Origin: CAYLHS01 sp964383535
Lineage (GTDB): Bacteria; Actinomycetota; Acidimicrobiia; Spongiisociales; UBA4744
Assembly: GCA_964383535.1 (NCBI GenBank)
Contig: CAYLHS010000101.1
Span: 1-6,739 of the forward strand
Reading direction: 5' to 3'
DNA length: 6,739 nucleotides
The first letter of the stretch is position 1; every line of letters starts with the position of its first letter. Shown here one piece after another: positions 1 to 5,239 of this stretch. Both the position numbers and the translations under genes were made by a program. The notes beneath the pieces were generated by a model, which searched no databases, was not told where the DNA came from, and was given only the letters and a program-made list of their open reading frames with translations.

Positions 1-2
1 AC

Positions 3-112
3 CCCGACTGGAACCACTCCCACCCGAGCCATACCCTGACGACGAGCCAGAACCACGTGGTGGTCGTCGAACCGAAGAGCCAGCGGGAGAAGCGAGGCTC
101 CTCGATGTGAAC
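3..112 (+). pseudogene. Possible TnpB-type (IS200/IS605 OrfB) remnant, frame-broken
   Basis: Frame 3 from the window edge reads DWNH, then a Ser/Thr-rich helix-like stretch, then VVVVE (Glu codon at 69-71), and stops at a TGA about 35 codons in. In TnpB proteins a segment of the form DWxH...L......VVVED leads into the RuvC glutamate. After the Glu, the family continues with a short linker and SAxGTxExP. Here a comparable string, ASGRSEAP, appears only in frame 1 (79-102), as if a frameshift lies between about 70 and 80. The match is from memory of the family and covers fewer than 40 residues, so chance similarity in G+C-rich DNA is a real alternative. If genuine, it is a decayed fragment whose 5' part lies outside the window. 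Confidence 0.25.
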
Positions 113-204
113 GGTCTGCGCCATGACTGCACCTCACTGTCTGAGTGCGGCCAAGCTACGCCCGTCTCGATCCTTACCCGTAATCCTCATCGTCGCGGCA
201 ACCA

Positions 205-636
205 TCACCCACCCTGGAGGGTCGCCTGGAGTCCTTGTTCGAGAGCGGTCTTCTCTGCATCCGAGAGCCGTGCGTCCGGGTGAACGAGCGTGTACTGGAT
301 CGGCGGCATACTCCCACGCTGCACGGCTTCGGCCGCCTCGCGGGCGTCGCGGCTGCGACCTGTCCACTCGGAGAAGTTCAACCGTCGTCTGCCCTCATCG
401 ATGTCGTGCTGGATCAGCCATGAGAACGGGGCGATGCTCGAGAACCAGTACGTCTTGGTCTCATTGCTGTGGCAGTCGAAACAGGCCCGCACCGACAAGT
501 CTCGCGTCTGGGGTGAATCCCACGCAGGTTCAGCGACCACCGCCGGGTTCGTGTGGTCGTGGCCGTAGGGAACGAGCTGAATGAGCAGGAAGATCGCAAT
601 CAGGGCTCCGACACCAATCAGTATCCAACGTTTCAC
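205..636 (-). CDS. Haem-binding domain protein, membrane-anchored, CxxCH
   Basis: The 143-residue product starts at GTG (636-634) behind a GAGGAG Shine-Dalgarno (648-643) with a 6-nt gap. A longer reading from 711 is open but lacks this signal and places non-hydrophobic sequence before the anchor. Residues 4-22 form one hydrophobic helix (signal anchor or uncleaved signal). The rest is exported and resembles the small Haem_bd family (Pfam PF14376). It has CFDCH at 52-56 (covalent c-type haem motif), then TYW-SSIAPFSW, an EGR-RLNFSEW segment, and GSMPP with Met109 as a plausible distal ligand, followed by the typical Y..VHPDARLS tail. The family is about this length, so the gene appears complete. 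Its role is probably electron transfer or haem handling at the outer face of the membrane; no partner is known. It is transcribed divergently from ndh, which may mean shared respiratory control (inference). Confidence 0.85.
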   Translation of the reverse strand: MKRWILIGVGALIAIFLLIQLVPYGHDHTNPAVVAEPAWDSPQTRDLSVRACFDCHSNETKTYWFSSIAPFSWLIQHDIDEGRRRLNFSEWTGRSRDAREAAEAVQRGSMPPIQYTLVHPDARLSDAEKTALEQGLQATLQGG

Positions 637-642
637 GCAGAT

Positions 643-690
643 CTCCTCGGGAAGTCGAAGGAGTGTACCCGCCTCAGAAATCTCGAGATC
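643..690 (-). promoter_or_regulatory. Candidate promoter of the haem-binding gene with palindrome
   Basis: On the minus strand, TACACT (667-662) fits the actinobacterial -10 pattern TAnnnT. It would start transcription near 655, leaving a leader of about 20 nt that contains the GAGGAG ribosome site (648-643). No good -35 hexamer is visible. Instead, a perfect 10-bp palindrome ATCTCGAGAT (680-689) covers the -35 position, where a dimeric regulator could bind. The promoter is inferred from position and pattern only. Confidence 0.35.
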
Positions 691-800
691 CACCACCTGC
701 ACGGGACGCACACACGAGCAATCGGGAACCCGACAGCGTGCTCACGCGAATACAGAGGTAGACGTGGGACTGCGTCACACCGGGGAGACTCCGCCCCTTC

Positions 801-834
801 GCGAGGGAGACGATCCAGGGTTCGTATCCCTCGC
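801..834. repeat. 8-bp perfect inverted repeat upstream of ndh
   Basis: GCGAGGGA (801-808) is exactly complementary to TCCCTCGC (827-834), with an 18-nt spacer. It lies just upstream of the proposed -10 box of ndh (839-844) and covers the -35 region, so it could be an operator for a dimeric regulator or a hairpin. Nested AGGG/CCCT pairs (795-798 with 804-807, and 817-820 with 828-831) allow alternative folds. No known regulator consensus is recognised. Confidence 0.45.
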
Positions 835-838
835 CACG

Positions 839-853
839 TAGGCTGATCACATG
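839..853 (+). promoter_or_regulatory. Leaderless promoter of ndh (TAGGCT -10)
   Basis: TAGGCT (839-844) is a common actinobacterial sigma-70-type -10 box. It ends 6 nt before the ATG of ndh at 851, so transcription would begin at or within a base or two of the start codon. Consistent with this, no Shine-Dalgarno precedes the ATG. A -35 consensus is not evident; that region is occupied by the inverted repeat 801-834. Together this suggests a leaderless ndh mRNA. Confidence 0.5.
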
Positions 854-2092
854 GATTCGCCACGGCCGAGAGTCGTGATCATTGGCGGCGGCTTCGCCGG
901 TCTCTACGCCGCGAGAACCCTGCGACGCGCACCCGTCGAGGTCCTGGTGTTGGACCGACGAAACCACCACGTGTTCCAGCCACTGCTCTACCAGGTGGCC
1001 ACCGCGGGACTCGGCGCGATCGAGATCGCCGAGCCGATCCGCAGAGTCCTGCGGACCCAGGCGAACGCGACGGTCCTTCTCGCGGAGATCACCGCCATCG
1101 ACACCGACCGCCGGCAGATCACAACGGCTGAGGGGCGGACCATCGGCTATGACTTCCTGATCGTCGCGTCGGGTGCGGTCGACTCCTACTTCGGCCATCC
1201 GGAGTGGGAGGAGTTCGCGCCCGGGCTCAAGAGCATCGAGGATGCGATGCGGATTCGCAGGCGCATCCTGCTCGCGTTCGAGGAAGCCGAACTCACCGAC
1301 GACGTCGACGAACGGCAGGGCTGGCAGACGTTCGTCATCATCGGCGGTGGCCCGACGGGAGCGGAACTTGCCGGTGCTGTCGCGGAGCTTGCACGCCACA
1401 CCCTTGTCGAGGAATTCCGCCGCTTCCACACCCGCGAGGCCCGCATCCTGCTGATCGAAGGAGGCGACCGCATTCTGTCCACGTACCCGCCGCACCTCTC
1501 GAACAAGGCCCGGCACCAGCTCGAACGGCTGGGTGTGGAAGTGGTGACCGGTTCGCTTGTCACCGAGATCGACGAGCGGGGCATCACTGTGGGAGACCGA
1601 CGGATCAAAGCCAGGACGGTTCTGTGGGCGGCCGGCGTGAGGGCGTCGCCGCTGGGAGAGGCACTGGGTGTGCCCCTCGACAGGGCGGGAAGGGTGCTCG
1701 TTGAATCCGATCTGACCGTACCCGGGCACCCCGAGGTGTTCGTCGTGGGAGATCTGGCATCGGTCGACGCAGTACCGGGCCTGGCACCCGCTGCGATCCA
1801 AATGGGCCGGCACGCGGCCACGACCATCCTCGGCGCCGTCGAGGGCAGAACCAGCGAGCCCTTCGCATACGTCGACCGGGGATCGATGGCGACGCTCGGG
1901 CGCCGGTCCGCGGTTGCCCAAATCAGGGGTGTGCGGCTGAGCGGGTTCCTGGCCTGGGCAGCGTGGTTGACCATTCACATCTTCTTCCTCATAGGATTCC
2001 GCAACCGTGCGGTGGTGTTGTTCGAATGGGCACGCTCCTACTTCACGTACAACCGCAGCGCACGCCTGATCCTGCTCGATCGAGAAGGCTGA
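851..2092 (+). CDS. ndh: Type II NADH:quinone oxidoreductase (NDH-2)
   Basis: This 413-residue protein of usual family length is a single-subunit, non-proton-pumping NADH dehydrogenase that passes electrons from NADH through FAD to the membrane quinone pool. The FAD Rossmann fold opens at 10-18 (IIGGGFAGL), followed by the characteristic HHVFQPLLYQVATAGL segment. The second, NAD(H)-binding Rossmann motif is IIGGGPTGAEL at 163-173. WAAGV and VFVVGDLA (Asp301 contacts FAD) follow, then PAAIQMG with Gln317 where family members have the quinone-pocket AQxxxQ motif. The C-terminal part (about 365-410) has the NDH-2 pattern GSMATLGRRSAV and an amphipathic/hydrophobic WLTIHIFFLIGFRNR...FEWARSYFTYNR, the membrane-docking region. 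The ATG at 851 begins right before the first beta strand and sits 6 nt after a TAGGCT box. It is monocistronic as far as visible and divergent from the haem-protein gene. Other flavin-dependent disulphide-reductase-type enzymes are unlikely because of the C-terminal pattern. Confidence 0.93.
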   Translation: MDSPRPRVVIIGGGFAGLYAARTLRRAPVEVLVLDRRNHHVFQPLLYQVATAGLGAIEIAEPIRRVLRTQANATVLLAEITAIDTDRRQITTAEGRTIGYDFLIVASGAVDSYFGHPEWEEFAPGLKSIEDAMRIRRRILLAFEEAELTDDVDERQGWQTFVIIGGGPTGAELAGAVAELARHTLVEEFRRFHTREARILLIEGGDRILSTYPPHLSNKARHQLERLGVEVVTGSLVTEIDERGITVGDRRIKARTVLWAAGVRASPLGEALGVPLDRAGRVLVESDLTVPGHPEVFVVGDLASVDAVPGLAPAAIQMGRHAATTILGAVEGRTSEPFAYVDRGSMATLGRRSAVAQIRGVRLSGFLAWAAWLTIHIFFLIGFRNRAVVLFEWARSYFTYNRSARLILLDREG

Positions 2093-2127
2093 ATCGGCTT
2101 CACCCCTCCCGTTCTTGCCACGCCCAC

Positions 2128-2142
2128 CTTCGCCCGGCGAGG
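2128..2142 (+). terminator. Weak hairpin after ndh
   Basis: CTTCGC (2128-2133) pairs with GCGAGG (2137-2142), including one G-T wobble, around a 3-nt loop, about 35 nt after the ndh stop. No T-tract follows beyond CCCATCTT. It is a plausible but weak transcription stop between ndh and the PadR operon. Confidence 0.2.
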
Positions 2143-2175
2143 CCCATCTTCCCGAGCAGAACGGCATCGAGTCAC

Positions 2176-2220
2176 CGATACCTAACACCGCTATGTATAA
2201 TGGTATGAGGTATCGAGGAG
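2176..2220 (+). promoter_or_regulatory. Promoter and likely PadR operator with ribosome site
   Basis: A perfect TATAAT -10 box sits at 2196-2201, notable in this G+C-rich DNA, with no clear -35 element. It lies between the arms of an 8-bp perfect inverted repeat, CGATACCT (2176-2183) and AGGTATCG (2208-2215), with a 24-nt spacer. GTAT recurs at 2195, 2203 and 2210, opposite ATAC at 2178-2181; ATAC/GTAT-type half-sites are known for PadR-family operators. The right arm covers the expected transcription start (about 2208) and runs into the GAGGAG ribosome site (2215-2220), which is 9 nt from the padR GTG. The natural reading is autorepression by the gene product downstream (inference). Confidence 0.6.
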
Positions 2221-2229
2221 TGTGCGTTC

Positions 2230-2583
2230 GTGCGGATAGCAAAAGACCTCATGGCTGCGTCGGCAACACCGATCGTTCTCGCAATCTTGTCCGAGGGTGA
2301 GAGCTACGGGTACGCGATTCTCAAACGTGTCCACCAGCTGTCCGGCGGTGAGCTGGCATGGACCGACGGCATGCTGTATCCGCTTCTCCACCGCCTGGCT
2401 CGCCTCGGCCTCGCCAGCGCTGCGTGGCGTTCGCCAGACGGCCGACGCCGCCGCTACTACGTCCTCACCGACAGGGGACGCCGAGCACTCGAGGAGCATC
2501 GCCGCCAGTGGGACCTGGTCAGTGGCGTGCTGCGGGGGGCCTGGCATCAAGCGCGATCACTACCAGCCCCGGGAATGCCGTGA
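2230..2583 (+). CDS. PadR-family transcriptional repressor
   Basis: The 117-residue protein is a short PadR (s1-type) regulator: a winged-helix DNA-binding domain with only a short C-terminal tail. Residues 11-37 give the opening helices (TPIVLAILSEGESYGYAILKR), where the GxSYGY-like turn is diagnostic. Residues 44-61 (WTDGMLYPLLHRLARLGL) form the recognition helix, and 64-80 the basic wing (RRRRYYVLTDRGR). The GTG start is chosen because GAGGAG lies 9 nt upstream; ATG at codon 8 is a poorer alternative. Such proteins usually repress their own operon and release DNA on binding a small ligand or another signal. Its stop overlaps the next start (TGATG), so the two are translationally coupled. 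The ligand cannot be read from sequence. Confidence 0.9.
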   Translation: MRIAKDLMAASATPIVLAILSEGESYGYAILKRVHQLSGGELAWTDGMLYPLLHRLARLGLASAAWRSPDGRRRRYYVLTDRGRRALEEHRRQWDLVSGVLRGAWHQARSLPAPGMP

Positions 2584-3911
2584 TGGACATCGATACGCAG
2601 ATCGCCGAGTGGCGGACCTACCTGACGTCCCGACGCGAAGTGGTCACCCCGGACGTGGATGAACTCGAGAGTCATCTACGTGACCAAGTCGACACGCTTC
2701 GCGCGGTCGGGCTCGACGACGACGAGGCATTCCTCGTGGCGGTCAAGCGACTGGGCGGCATCGACGAGCTGACGCGAGAGTTCGCCAGGGAGCACTCGGA
2801 TCGGTTGTGGAAACAGCTGGTTGCAACGCCTGACAGTGAGGCCGCCGAGGCAGGCTCCTGGATGATGCTGGGCTGGGCCGTCCTCGCGGCGGTGGTGGTG
2901 CAAATCCCTCGACTCGTTCAGCCTGATCTCGACGCCGCAGGGAGCTTCTACCTCCGCAACGCCGCCCTGCTGGTTCTACCTGTCGTCGCCGGCTACTTCG
3001 CATGGAAGCGAAGGGTGCCGCCCCGGCGTCTCGTCGTACCGGCCTCGGCGTTCGTTGCCGGCGCGGTGCTCGCGAACGCGTACCCGTACGTGCGCTTCGG
3101 CTCGACCGAAGTGTTGACGGGGATCCACCTCACCATCGTGCTGTGGCTCGTGTTCGGAACTGTGTACCTGGGGGGACAGTGGCGGGTGCGTCGGATGGAC
3201 TTCGTGCGGTTCACCGGCGAGTGGTTCATCTACTACGTGCTCATCGCGCTCGGTGGCGGCGTTCTGACGGTGCTCACCATCGAGGTCTTTGCAGCGATCG
3301 GCGTTCAGGTGGAGTCGTTCGTGTTCAACTGGGTGCTGCCGTCCGGTGCGGCGGGAGCGGTCCTCGTGGCGGGATGGCTGGTCGAGGCCAAGCAGGCGGT
3401 CATCGAGAACATGGCTCCTGTGTTGACGAAGGTGTTCACGCCGCTGTTCGTCGCGATGTTCCTCGCTTCGGTCGGCGCAATGATCTGGACCGGTCACGGG
3501 ATCGATCAAAGCCGGGACGTCCTCATTCTGTTCGACGTGCTGTTGGTGGTGGTGCTCGGTCTGCTGCTCTACTCCATCTCCGCACGAGATCCACTCGCCG
3601 AGCCTGCCGTGTCGGACGTGCTCCAAGTGGTCCTCGTCGTCGCTGCACTGGTGATCGACGTGCTGGCACTCGTCGCGATTCTCGGCAGGATCACCGACAT
3701 GGGCTTCACCGCGAATCGCACCGCCGGTCTCGGACTGAATCTGGTGCTGCTCGTGAACCTGGCGTGGTCGGCATGGCTGTCGATCGGTTTTCTTCGGGGT
3801 CACCGCCCCTTTGGCGACCTCGAACGGTGGCAAACCGCCTACCTGCCGGTGTACCTGATCTGGGCGATCCTGGTCGTGGCCGTGTTGCCACCCGTGTTCG
3901 GATTCTCCTAG
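2583..3911 (+). CDS. HAAS/permease-prefix-domain polytopic membrane protein
   Basis: The 442-residue protein has two parts. Residues 1-80 are a soluble helical domain (IAEWRTYL, DVDELESHLRDQVDTLRAVGLDDDEAFLVAVKRLG, REFAREHSDRLWKQL) matching the HAAS or 'permease prefix domain 1' type that commonly sits next to PadR genes. From about residue 93 onward there are roughly eleven hydrophobic segments (about 93-109, 122-141, 150-166, 181-197, 213-235, then further segments to the C-terminus at 442). A conserved-looking segment FTGEWFIYYVLIALGGGVL is at 210-228. It has no ATPase, transporter or protease motif that I recognise. Its ATG shares one base with the padR stop; a GTG one codon earlier is an alternative. 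Upstream in-frame sequence from 2358 is the out-of-frame shadow of padR. It probably senses an envelope or membrane state or modulates PadR; this is inference from gene pairing. The function of the membrane part is unknown. Confidence 0.8.
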   Translation: MDIDTQIAEWRTYLTSRREVVTPDVDELESHLRDQVDTLRAVGLDDDEAFLVAVKRLGGIDELTREFAREHSDRLWKQLVATPDSEAAEAGSWMMLGWAVLAAVVVQIPRLVQPDLDAAGSFYLRNAALLVLPVVAGYFAWKRRVPPRRLVVPASAFVAGAVLANAYPYVRFGSTEVLTGIHLTIVLWLVFGTVYLGGQWRVRRMDFVRFTGEWFIYYVLIALGGGVLTVLTIEVFAAIGVQVESFVFNWVLPSGAAGAVLVAGWLVEAKQAVIENMAPVLTKVFTPLFVAMFLASVGAMIWTGHGIDQSRDVLILFDVLLVVVLGLLLYSISARDPLAEPAVSDVLQVVLVVAALVIDVLALVAILGRITDMGFTANRTAGLGLNLVLLVNLAWSAWLSIGFLRGHRPFGDLERWQTAYLPVYLIWAILVVAVLPPVFGFS

Positions 3912-3927
3912 GAGGGGTGTCCGGCCG

Positions 3928-3960
3928 ACGGGCTGGTCGCCGGAGCGACAATCGGCCCGT
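3928..3960 (+). terminator. Strong hairpin after the PadR operon
   Basis: ACGGGCTG (3928-3935) pairs with CGGCCCGT (3953-3960), one wobble. An inner stem GTCGC (3936-3940) with GCGAC (3945-3949) closes a CGGA tetraloop, with a 3-nt bulge at 3950-3952. That gives about 13 pairs starting 17 nt after the stop codon. It lacks a T-run, as is common for hairpin terminators in high-G+C Gram-positives, so it may terminate transcription or protect the 3' end. Confidence 0.5.
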
Positions 3961-4079
3961 GTTCCTCAGTGAGGCAACGGTTCGTGCGGGTGGAGCACGC
4001 GCCAACGCGGCAACCCGCCGATGCTCGACGTTAGCGCCGTACCCGTGCCCGATTCATCGAGACCTCTCCCTGACACTGA

Positions 4080-4096
4080 TAGTCTGTCGTTTCGTG
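4080..4096 (+). promoter_or_regulatory. Candidate leaderless promoter of the cyclase-like gene
   Basis: TAGTCT (4080-4085) fits TAnnnT and ends 8 nt before the GTG at 4094. This places the expected transcription start essentially at the start codon. No Shine-Dalgarno is visible upstream, matching a leaderless transcript as proposed for ndh. No -35 consensus is seen. Confidence 0.35.
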
Positions 4097-5083
4097 CGTA
4101 CTTCGAATCCCGTGATCGATTGGCTGCTGAATCCCGACGAATCTGATCCCTCGATCCGTTGGCAGGTCCTGCGCGACCTTCTCGAGTGTCCCGAGTCGGA
4201 GTGGGCTGCGGAGCGGGCCAAGGTTGAAGCGCAAGGATGGGGCGCCCGGCTGCTCGCACTCGAGGACGAGGACGGCCAGTGGGCGGGCGGAGCCTTCTTC
4301 CCCGCCGATTTCGACTTCCACGGGCCGGAAGCGCAGCCTGGCGCCGGTCAGCCGTGGACTCCAACCACCCACGTTCTCGATCAGCTGCGAGAGTTCGGTC
4401 TCGAGCCCACCTCGAACCGTGTGCAACGTTCCATCGAGCTGATCGGTGAAAACTCCCGCTGGGAAGAGGGTGGCCAGCCGTACTGGCAGGGCGAAGTGGA
4501 GCCCTGCATCAATGGCAGGACGGTCGCGAACGGCAGCTACTTCGGTGTCGACATGAGCCGTCTCGTCGATCGGCTTGTCGGAGAGGTCCTCGACGACGGT
4601 GGTTGGAACTGCGAGGCGGAGCGCGGCTCGATTCGTTCGTCGTTCGACACGACGATCAACGTCCTGGAAGGCCTTCTGGAGTTCGAACGGGCAACCGGCG
4701 GAACCGGCGAATCTCGTGCGGCCAGGCGGTCCGGCGACGACTACCTGTTGAGGCGAGCGCTCTTTCGCCGTCTCAGCACCGGTGAACCTGCCGACGAGCG
4801 TTTCCTGCGCTTCATCCACCCTTCTCGCTTCTTCTACGATGTGCTTCGGGCGCTCGACTACTTCCGGGCGGCCTGCACCCTCACGGGGGCCACCCCCGAC
4901 CCGCGGCTCGCCGAGGCCATCGAGCACGTTCGATCGAGGCGCAGTGTCGACGGCACATGGCACCTCGACTGGAATCCGGTCGGGCGAGTGTGGTTCGACG
5001 TCGACGATGGCCCAGGTCGGCCGTCACGATGGATCACGCTGAGGGCGCTCCGGGTGCTGAAGTGGTGGGACGAAGCGAGGTAG
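4094..5083 (+). CDS. Squalene-cyclase-like alpha-toroid protein, function unknown
   Basis: The 329-residue protein has repeats of the prenyltransferase/squalene-oxidase type. QW-like cores occur at DEDGQWAGG (58-66), DDGGWNCEA (167-175) and SVDGTW near 285. Other conserved-looking blocks are NPVIDWLL-SDPSIRWQVLRDLL (5-30), WGARLLAL (49-56), EVEPCINGRTVANGSYFGVD (134-153), RSSFDTTINVLEGLLEFERATG (181-202), LFRRLSTGE and GRPSRWITLRALRVLKWW at the C-terminus. It is about half the length of a true squalene-hopene cyclase (600+ residues), so it is probably one alpha-alpha barrel and should not be assumed to make hopanoids. DVDD at 302-305 matches the class II cyclase DXDD pattern as a string but lies near the C-terminus, outside the normal context. 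No signal peptide is seen, so it is likely cytosolic. The GTG at 4094 is preferred because it begins just before the conserved N-terminus; GTG 4112 is possible. Open sequence upstream to 3002 is a shadow of the previous gene. Confidence 0.8.
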   Translation: MRTSNPVIDWLLNPDESDPSIRWQVLRDLLECPESEWAAERAKVEAQGWGARLLALEDEDGQWAGGAFFPADFDFHGPEAQPGAGQPWTPTTHVLDQLREFGLEPTSNRVQRSIELIGENSRWEEGGQPYWQGEVEPCINGRTVANGSYFGVDMSRLVDRLVGEVLDDGGWNCEAERGSIRSSFDTTINVLEGLLEFERATGGTGESRAARRSGDDYLLRRALFRRLSTGEPADERFLRFIHPSRFFYDVLRALDYFRAACTLTGATPDPRLAEAIEHVRSRRSVDGTWHLDWNPVGRVWFDVDDGPGRPSRWITLRALRVLKWWDEAR

Positions 5084-5162
5084 GTCTGGCTCGTCATGTG
5101 GGGCGGAAAGCAGCCCGTCGCTGTCGGTGCCGACTAGAGACCCGGTGAGCCCGCTCAGTGCC

Positions 5163-5232
5163 TTGCGCCTGCACTACGGGGCGCGTCTAGGGTGATCTCT
5201 CGACCATATGCACGCACGTGAGCCGAGGAGGG
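5163..5232 (+). promoter_or_regulatory. Promoter and ribosome site of the serine hydrolase
   Basis: TTGCGC (5163-5168) and TAGGGT (5188-5193) form a -35/-10 pair with a 19-nt spacer, slightly long but with a good actinobacterial -10. Transcription would begin near 5200, giving a leader of about 40 nt that ends with a strong GAGGAGGG ribosome site (5225-5232), 7 nt before the GTG at 5240. Unlike its upstream neighbour, this gene therefore appears to have a conventional leader. Confidence 0.45.
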
Positions 5233-5239
5233 TGTCTAG

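Noticed and set aside
637..711. Longer N-terminus of the haem-binding protein from ATG at 711
   Set aside because: A GAGGAG site correctly spaced from the GTG at 636 and the hydrophobic anchor starting there favour the shorter form.
762..840. Functional tRNA gene
   Set aside because: Only T-arm-like and acceptor-like pairings exist; D and anticodon arms do not fold and the invariant A of the T loop is missing.
674..2242. 522-codon open frame on the minus strand covering all of ndh
   Set aside because: It is antisense to a clearly recognisable NDH-2, has no recognisable domain, and its composition is typical of shadow frames in G+C-rich DNA.
2358..2582. N-terminal extension of the HAAS protein over padR
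   Set aside because: It is a Pro/Arg-rich out-of-frame reading of padR; the HAAS domain begins at the ATG at 2583, coupled to the padR stop.
2976..3833. 285-codon minus-strand frame opposite the HAAS membrane protein
   Set aside because: It is His/Glu/Arg-rich low-complexity sequence, the expected antisense of hydrophobic codons, with no domain.
3002..4093. Upstream extension of the cyclase-like frame through the membrane-protein gene
   Set aside because: The extension is an Arg/Gly-rich shadow of the HAAS membrane protein in another frame; family-like sequence begins only at the GTG at 4094.
4031..4963. 310-codon minus-strand frame opposite the cyclase-like gene
   Set aside because: It is antisense to a protein with clear repeat motifs and has no recognisable domain or start signals.
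4094..5083. Genuine squalene-hopene cyclase
   Set aside because: It is half the family length, the DXDD-like string is in the wrong place, and there are no hopanoid genes around it.
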